Assembly: GCF_910592395.1 (NCBI RefSeq)
Contig: NC_088309.1
Location: 7,256,501 to 7,320,500 of the forward strand
Length of the DNA stretch: 64,000 bases
Reading direction: 5' to 3'
Origin: Lineus longissimus
Taxonomy: Eukaryota > Nemertea > Pilidiophora > Heteronemertea > Lineidae
The notes under the pieces: generated by a model
Told to the model about the DNA's origin: nothing
Seen by the model: only the letters and a program-made list of their open reading frames with translations
The model's database searches: none
Shown: one piece after another, positions 57,001-64,000 of the stretch
How positions within the stretch are numbered: position 1 is the stretch's first letter
Layout of the letters: each line of letters begins with the position of its first letter
Made by a program: the position numbers and the translations under genes

Positions 57001-60000
57001 TTAATAGATGTCAAAATCACGAGCAATGATGATTAAATAGGGAGACTGGAGGCTTGATTCCAATGTTGTTTCCGCAGTGGGAAAACCTTGCTTGGCCTCA
57101 GTGGGTAGTTGGTAATTCAATTTAGTGACTAGCGTGGTTGATGAGAAGTATCGTATCATCAGAAGATGCCATCCGCACCAGTGGGTCATTTTTAATTACC
57201 AAATAACTGCTGGGGGCATATTTTTCCAGTGTGGCAATGGCAGCAGGAAACCACAGTGGAATAAGGCCTTATCCTGGGGCAATATCAACTAACCTCATGC
57301 TTGGTATCAATAGAGAAGTCATATTTAGTTTCTCTTTCTTCGATTCTTCTGCCTAAACTGAAAGTGGAAACATGCAAGTGTCAGCTAAACTGAACCACCC
57401 AGTTCCTCAGTAGAGCACGCACGAATCAGTTTGTGCATAATTTGCACAATTTTTCCATCAGGATTGAAAAGCTTTCTCCTTTCCAGGACACGTTGCAAGG
57501 GCTGCCAAATGCTCTACAATCTGGGGTATTGGTTCTCCAGGGTTTATTGGATAACCTCAGAAATCCAGAACAATTGTCAAACTTACTCTTTCATCAGTGG
57601 TTTACTTAAAGCAAATCCTGCAGCAAAATCAGGATACAAGAAGCCGTCTTGCCTGAAGAAGTGGTGTATTATTGTATTATCTTGGTCGATAAGGCCTTTG
57701 GCAAGGAAATGTTTCTAGAATGAGAAAATGTTATTCCTTTATTTTCAGACCAGAGAATGCTGTTCACGATGAAGAAGACAAATGGAACTTCTTGAGAATA
57801 GAATCTACAAGTGCAACATCTGTGTACTACAATCGCCCTTTAAATTATATCATTAAAGAATGATAATTGTATCAATTTCTTTGTACTGATGATGAAATAG
57901 TGCTTTATGTAATCAAGAGGCCTAACATATATGTAACAATCTCAATTGCCAGCAATATAAACCAAACCAGCAAAATTTTAGAAATGGACCAAATATTTTG
58001 CTTGAATATGATAAAGATCTGTCTGACAGTGATACTCTGAATATTACCAATTAAAAAATAATCAATTTGAACTTTTCAACAATGTACCTTTTTTGCATCG
58101 TATTTGTTTAGCACCTTGAGTAGTTTCTTCAGATCTATCTGAGTACCATCTTCACAGAAAAACACCCATGAAGATTTGGACATCTGCTTTGCTAAGCTGA
58201 AAGAATCATATTCTGTGATTCATAAGGCAGGAACGGGCAATGACAATGATAAATCTCAATGAAACCAACTATTTTAAAAACCTTATCAGATTTTAGTGAT
58301 TGACTCTGAAGTTTTAATTTTGAGTCTTTCAAAAACTATTTGTGTAAGTTTACTCCTCGCTTTTATTTTGATATGAGAGAAATCATTGAAAACAAAAATC
58401 TATTTGAAATTTCCAAGTCTACAAATACAATGTTAGGGCGAATGATAACCAACAGCTGCATCGGACATATTACAAAAGGATACAACAACCTGTAGCACTG
58501 CATGTATAGACAAACACTATGAGTATAACTGCATCACTGCACATGTCAACTCAGTACAGAATTGATTTTCCCATCATGAAATACTAAATAATGCACAATT
58601 GATCAAGTTTCAATTATTTACAGAGTTATCTTTGAGACACTATGCTCTGGGCTATCTTTGGATTGGGTTTATTTTGTTGCTTCAATATTAAAGGACGGAT
58701 GCATGGTTGTCATCACTGTAATGATAAATAAATGAAAATTCGAATATTTGAATAAACAAGTTTGCTAAAGATCCTGAGTTCAGCCTGGATGCTGTTGACC
58801 TTACCTTGGTATTATTGGAAGAACTGTCCAAGCACCAGATATTTGCCATTTTTCATGTAAAAGTATCACATTAAGGTTGTCTTTTGCCTGGAGTGAGAAG
58901 GGGATGATATTCAATAACGCAGAGACCATCTTTAATAACCTGTTAATGTAATATCACAACCTGTCCCTGTCACAGCAAACCAGGGTTTGAATATCTGCCA
59001 TCAGACAGACACTAACAAAGTGATTTACTGACTGTTTGTGTACACTTTTTAATAAAGGTCTGAAGCCAGACTGAATCTTCCACCTAGGAACTACCAAATA
59101 TGCAGACATACTCATTGCCTGCATGCAGATCACTGCAGCGATTCTGCAGCATTATCAAAATGAATTAATGATTTCAATCATGTCGTGAGGTGAACTTTGA
59201 AGTGAGTTTTTAAGGCAAGGGGCAGTACAGAACAGAGAAGAGACCAAAAACTGGCAAATGGTACTAGCCATGCCAACTATTTAAAAGTCACAGGATGACT
59301 TACATCTTCTAACTCCTTGGCTTGCTGTAGCAGAATATCCTTCAGCTGTTGTGCCTTTTTTGCATGATATGAATTTGGTTGACTCAGTATGACCACACTC
59401 ACATCTTTCATATCTAGAAGAGATTTGACAGCAGTTGCATAAAAAAATAATTTGTTAGTCAGCCAGTGGGTTAACACAAATGCGCCATACATGTGACACC
59501 TATATATGACAATGGTAAAGGCCAGTCATGTATTACCGTATCCACTAAATATGGGCAGAGCAGCCGACAAAATGTAGGACGTGGGTATGTCATGTTCAAT
59601 TCAATGATGTTTCGTCAGTATAGAAGTTATTGTTTAGTTAGTACAGATTTGAAATGGCCCCAACCCGCTGGCCAACTTTTGAATTCGCATGTGCATGTGG
59701 GCAAGTGATAAGAGATCAAACAGGACAAGACAACACCATATTTGAATAAAAGGTTAAAACATTTGACTGCAGTGAGACCTAACCATGCATGATGCCATCA
59801 AGGGAGGGAGCTGGGGTAGGAAGGGAATCAAATAACATGTTTTTCTGCATCGCCCTGTATGTATCACAGTATCATTTTTCTGCATCACCCTGTATGATGT
59901 CCGAAAATGGACTAGTTTTATCACTCACCTATCTTATCTACTGTCGCGAGCAGTGATCCAAGAAGCACTGAAGCTGTAATAAAGAAGATCGGTTTAACCA

Positions 60001-60001
60001 T
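54058..60001 (-). CDS. B3GLCT: Beta-1,3-glucosyltransferase (B3GLCT)
   Basis: Complete 13-exon gene, 460 aa (human 498), read right to left: 59929..60001, 59304..59413, 58805..58887, 58088..58196, 57587..57714, 57294..57357, 56534..56653, 56257..56326, 55873..55986, 55531..55633, 55043..55165, 54577..54724, 54058..54195. It adds glucose to O-fucose on thrombospondin type 1 repeats in the ER. Residues 1-20 ([18 protein letters not shown]..) form a signal peptide. Family marks are [34 protein letters not shown], the acidic metal motif [49 protein letters not shown] and HSPLFHQ. The C-terminus PLKRDEL ends in an RDEL-type ER-retrieval signal (human REEL). Phases agree throughout. The intron after exon 12 holds an 80-base array copying that exon's end. 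Confidence 0.95.
54241..54640 (-). repeat. Tandem array of the 3' end of B3GLCT exon 12 with its splice donor
   Basis: Five units of exactly 80 bases start at 54241, 54321, 54401, 54481 and 54561. The rightmost is the real exon end and donor; the other four lie in the intron. On the gene strand each repeats codons for roughly [18 protein letters not shown] and a donor: GTAAGT in the exon and unit 2, GTTAGT in units 1, 3 and 4. Confidence 0.95.
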
Positions 60002-60974
60002 CCAACATAATGATTTTCACGAAGTTATATAGAGATGTAAAGAGATTGTTATCAAGAAAACCTACAAAATAACAGAGAAAAAATCAAATCCGGAAATTCG
60101 TGTCCTCCCATGTTGTTTAGTTTTAAAAGTTTTGGCGAGGTGGCAGCACCAGCCGGACCAAATATGTTCGAGTTGAAAAGGGCACAAAAGAGGACGGGCG
60201 GAATTACCAATAAAGACGAAAATTCAGCAGGTAAAAAAGAGATCGATGAAAATAAAAAAGATGCATTTGGAAAACTTTCTGTGTTTTCTTCGTGCAGTAT
60301 CATTCAGGCCCTTTTTCCGTTCGGGGCGGAGCCAGTCCATTTTTAACCAGGAACGACGATAACAACAACGTGTTATTGTGGAGATTTTTGTGGAGATTTC
60401 ATTCTCAATGTTTGCTCATTTATTCCTCAAAAACATTAAAATACACTTATAATTTAGGGTACGTTGCTTCTTTTCTATATATTCTAATTATATTCTCAGT
60501 CGTTACCATGTTCGGCTATTGTTCTGGTCAGAAAATCTGTTGTCAAATATATTTACAACTGGATTTGTGTTTACTCGATCAACTGCTTTCGCTTGGCACA
60601 CACATACACACTGCCTATATAGTACGCATGTGACATAAGTACATATTGTTTGCATATGGTATGTTAGACTGTTGTGATGTATACTGTTGGTTGCAGTTGA
60701 GGGAGAGGTTCTCTTAACTTTGTCAGCCTGCTGTCAAGTCAAAAGTCTCATTTCAGATTGCCATCTTAAGCAGGGGTAGCCAAGGCTCAAGCAAGAAGCA
60801 GTCGACATGAGTCCTACCGTATGACATGTCCATGTGAATTGGTACATTGTGTATGTACGCACTACTTTGTTTGTTAATTCTATTTCTAAATTCTAGTGTA
60901 CATGTATAATATATATTTCCAGGTATCCCTTCCAGTCTTGAAAATAAAGTGGGCATTGAAACAAGGGGACCAAG
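60002..60974. other. Divergent promoter region of B3GLCT and the RS-rich gene
   Basis: Head-to-head spacer. It holds a 78-codon open frame (60110-60346) and the acceptor of the RS-gene exon at 60922. A GC-richer stretch at 60.1-60.2 kb fits a promoter and first exon. Confidence 0.6.
60110..60346 (+). CDS. Unassigned 78-codon ORF, possible 5' exon or upstream ORF
   Basis: Codes for a Lys-rich, polar peptide with FGEVAAPAGPNMFELKRAQKR and ends in an aromatic tail. A possible donor (CAG|GTAAAA, near 60230) would truncate it. Splicing from there to 60923 would not enter the frame of the RS-rich protein, so it is more likely an upstream ORF or chance. No family is recognised. Confidence 0.2.
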   Translation: MLFSFKSFGEVAAPAGPNMFELKRAQKRTGGITNKDENSAGKKEIDENKKDAFGKLSVFSSCSIIQALFPFGAEPVHF

Positions 60975-63922
60975 ATGGATTCAGATCATGAGGAACAAGA
61001 TCCCCTGGCCAGCATCCAGGAAATATTGGAGAAACACAAAAAGGCTATTGAGGATTCTGAATCTGAGGAAAGATGTGTAAGTAGCAACCAAATTAAACTG
61101 TTGTAGTGTAAATATGTCATGGTTTTTAAAAAAGACAGTCCTTCATTGATAAGATTTACCTATGGTTTCTAACGACTGGACAAATGAATGGATGAAATAT
61201 CAAATTTTGTGAAGGTGGCCTGTATGCCCAACTGCATGGGTGTACATTGTTCGATGGTTCGTTAAAGTCGGCCTGTACTGTGTAGCTTAACAGAAAGTTT
61301 TTAATAAACTCATCTCATTTTTAATAAACTCATCATGGCATCCCAACTGTCGGTGCAGATGCACATGGAGAATCAATAATAACTAATCACGAGTTTGACA
61401 CTCCCAACAAGTGGCCCAGGCCACTGAAAGCTAATAATGTCAAAGGAATGAGTCATCTTCATGAATATTCTTATGAATATCCCAGTCAAGATGTTCTACA
61501 GTGGCTGTACATAACAGTGGCATTTTAAGGGATATTGGTTTCTACATGTTCTTCTTTTGCCCTTCCCCGCCCTGCCTCTGTTTTGATGCTGGTTATGTTT
61601 CCCCCTGAAATGTTCATTCCACATGTACGTTCGAACATGCATTTAAGTAGACATTTCAAATGTAATAGAATGTCTTTTCCATTGAGAACACTGATTTTGG
61701 TCCTAAGGTTCTATTCAATTGACCTCTGTACTTGGGACAACAGTATGATTTCTCAGTCCCAAAGGCAAAGGTGTTCTTGACTGTACATACTGATACACAC
61801 ACATATTGGTCCATCATGTATTGTAACCTAGTCATAATGGCCATAGTCGTAGCAGTTGGTAATCATGTCTTGTCTGAAGGCATCTCATAAATCTTCCAAT
61901 AATGCTGAGCTTTCTCATTTGGTTGATCTGTGATGATATATAGCAATATGATACCTTTACAAGTTATAGGAGGACTCGTGGTCATGGGGATGGAAGTAAT
62001 AACTGGTCTACATGTGCAGAGGAACCTCCCTTGGGCCTTAGCAGACATTTCTGTAATCAGGATACCCTCTCTTTCAAGGACAGTGACTATGGTCACAACT
62101 GTGCCATTTCTATACAATCGCCCTCTGTAATCAGGACACCTCCCTATAATGGACAGCATCTGTTAGTCCCTGGTGTGTCTTTGATAGAAAGGTTCTATGC
62201 TTGTCAAAGGGGTAACATGGCCATGGGGAAGTGTTCCTGACAAGTATGTTCAGTAATTGATACCAAAAGCATGACAAAAAAGTAGTTCATACATGTGAAA
62301 AAAAACCGATTTGTCGCTGGTGGTTGCACAATGTAAATTATCGAAACATGATGTAGGTTACGTCTACAATGAAGGTTGTACATTGTATTATCTGAACTCA
62401 GAAGGACCTACTCTTGTCGATCTAATGGATCTTACAAGAATTTTCCAAACGGCAAGCGTAGACTATACAATGATGTACTTATGTATGCCAGTACGTCTCT
62501 CAGTCACAACCACAGACAACAGCTGGTGATGACTGTGTAAACCACAAATATGTTGCTTCCTCATCGAGGGGAAACACTCAGAATAAGAGGAAGGAAATAG
62601 AATGAAGTTGGCTAATATTTCATTTCTGTCTTCCTCTGATAAATGATGTGCAAATGTCATAGTGTATACAAATGAACTTTAAATGTACACTGGTACCCAC
62701 TTCTTGTAGTTGTAGATGAAATTGTCAGGGGCATACATGTCCATGTACAAACATTGTAACATTAGCCTCAATCTCTACATGTATGCACCAATTTGTACCA
62801 TCCTACAGAGTGGCCCACTTCAAATGCCTGCAGTCCGGGTGTAATTCCGTTTGTATCGTTTGGGAGGGGGGGGGGGCACACCCATCAACCTCGTCCCCAA
62901 GTAGACTATCTAGCCTTAGTTTTTCCTGACATAACCAGTGATTTTCAATATACTCCCCTTGTGTAAAAATGTACCATCAGTTGAAACTTAGGAAACTGAA
63001 CTTGCCAATTTTGGCTCATCGAACAGTACCCAGTACAGTATTTCTGACATTTTTAGCTGTGATCAGCAATGTCTCGTGTCAGGTACTATGGCTGAGATGC
63101 TCCTTTGACACAGTTTAAGTTCACAATCCACAATATGTTCCTTTTTAAAAGCAGACCTAGTCAGACTTGACCGGAAGCTTGTGCTACAGTCTGTGTGTAC
63201 TGATATAGAACAACAGCACAAGTCGAGTATAGTACACAACAAATCAGTTTGAATGGTCTCTGCAACAGATCAATATTTCAAGACGATGACTTGGTGTGTG
63301 GAAGTCTCGAGATAATGTGCTGTACATGAACGCAACATCCCTCATCAGTGTGGAGTGAATAATTTGGTTGAGTTGAGTTGGCTGCTGAAGAGTTTGGAAT
63401 GGGATGAAAAGGAGTGACACAAATGCACTTTGCTGTAGGAGTTGTTCAGAAAATTCATTATAATTTTCTTTTCTACTTCTACTTCTACTTCTAGAGCAGC
63501 ATGTGTCTAAAACCTTTTGATTTTTGCACTGGCCACCGTGGTAAGGCTGGCATGCGCACCTGCCTGTCACACCCAGCGAGCCTGAACATGTTGGTCATGT
63601 TTCCAAAGATTTACCAAAACAGTTTTGCCTGCCTTACCATGTCATTTGTTTTACTTTCAGAGTCAAGATGATCATTCCAGTCCCCAGGGCTTTTCTTCGC
63701 GGGACGAGTCCCCCTCTTGGGAGCGACCCTCATCGCGAGATCATTCCACATCAAGGCGTCTTTCCCCAGGTCATTCCTCGCGCGATCATTCCAAGTCAAG
63801 GGAACATTCCAAGTCAAGGGAACATTCCAGAACGCCATCTTACGACCGAGAGAGAACCAGATCGAGGGAGCATTCCTCTTCACGTCATTCCTCAGTTGAT
63901 CGAGCAATGTCATGGAGAAGCG
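60975..63922 (+). CDS. RS-repeat protein, 5' part (partial, unrecognised)
   Basis: The first coding exon 60975..61076 has an ATG in good context (accaagATG, A at -3 by one reading) and codes for a very acidic helix: MDSDHEEQDPLASIQEILEK then HKKAIEDSESEERC. The second, 63661..63922, codes for a Ser/Arg/His-rich stretch with repeated SRDHS and SKSREH units, as in RS-domain splicing proteins. It ends in phase 1 at a GTAAGT donor; the gene continues past the window. The acceptor at 60922 precedes the ATG by 52 bases, so a noncoding first exon is expected. A nuclear RNA-processing role is likely from composition alone. I cannot name the gene. Confidence 0.65.
61671..61785. mobile_element. Copy E of the palindromic MITE-like repeat (diverged)
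   Basis: Shares 'gaacactgattttggtcc' and 'ttctattcaattgacctct' with copies B and D. The ends are eroded. Confidence 0.5.
62015..62199. mobile_element. Copy F of the palindromic MITE-like repeat
   Basis: 'gaggaacctccc' at the start faces 'gatagaaaggttctatgc' at the end. The centre has 'aatcaggacacctccctata', matching copy D. Confidence 0.6.
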
Positions 63923-64000
63923 GTAAGTCGCAGGATATAGAATTTTAGAAAAATTAGGATCAGCAGGAGTAACTGTGAGGCCGAAACTAATTCATAGTTC

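Larger units (their letters stand above)
61077..63660. other. Intron of the RS-rich gene with two MITE-like copies
   Basis: A 2.6-kb intron. It contains copies E (61671-61785) and F (62015-62199) of the palindromic repeat and a G-rich run near 62.87 kb. No nested gene is supported. Confidence 0.65.

Overview
The window is nuclear DNA from a marine-type invertebrate animal. Genes are split into many short exons with GT-AG introns, the spacers are AT-rich and full of short interspersed and tandem repeats, and every recognisable product is an animal-type protein. The intronless TALE homeobox gene at 23.9-25.5 kb resembles the expanded lophotrochozoan (spiralian) TALE class, so a mollusc, brachiopod, annelid or relative is my best guess. 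I cannot exclude an ambulacrarian, and the species cannot be fixed from this sequence alone. Nothing suggests a bacterial, viral or organellar origin.

Layout: (1) 0-2.8 kb, + strand: 3' half of an SVOP-like major-facilitator transporter. (2) 6.8-9.7 kb, - strand: mitochondrial ribosomal protein mL44. (3) 9.9-11.1 kb, + strand: a possible 49-residue membrane microprotein ORF and a small helical-protein gene beside a near-perfect inverted repeat. (4) 12.0-15.4 kb, - strand: the ciliary protein CFAP119 (CCDC189). (5) 16.1-27.5 kb, + strand: unconventional myosin XIX; its largest intron holds the antisense intronless TALE homeobox gene. (6) 29.7-37.7 kb, - strand: complete DIS3L exoribonuclease in 19 exons. 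(7) 41.0-42.3 kb, - strand: archaemetzincin (AMZ). (8) 46.1-49.4 kb, + strand: SLC35A4-type nucleotide-sugar transporter. (9) 54.1-60.0 kb, - strand: B3GLCT beta-1,3-glucosyltransferase in 13 exons. (10) 61.0-63.9 kb, + strand: 5' part of an unrecognised RS-rich gene that runs off the window.

Exon chains were assembled by hand: splice sites were placed so that reading phase is kept across each junction and the protein matches the known family. For mL44, CFAP119, DIS3L, AMZ, SLC35A4 and B3GLCT the assembled coding lengths are exact multiples of three from ATG to stop. The last junction of myosin XIX is unresolved. The genes are housekeeping, mitochondrial, ciliary and secretory-pathway genes with no sign of a shared pathway. 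Several pairs are divergent (mL44/small gene, CFAP119/MYO19, B3GLCT/RS gene) and may share promoters.

The most unusual structural pattern is that three unrelated genes (SLC35A4, B3GLCT, DIS3L) each carry a tandem array whose unit contains the 3' end of a coding exon together with its splice donor or stop codon. The window also holds six copies of one palindromic MITE-like family, two other inverted-repeat elements, and five or more minisatellite-like arrays. I found no clear undescribed multi-gene system. The best candidates for a second look are the exon-tail arrays, the nested TALE gene, the hairpin beside the small gene, the microprotein ORF and the Cys-to-Asp change in the archaemetzincin zinc motif.
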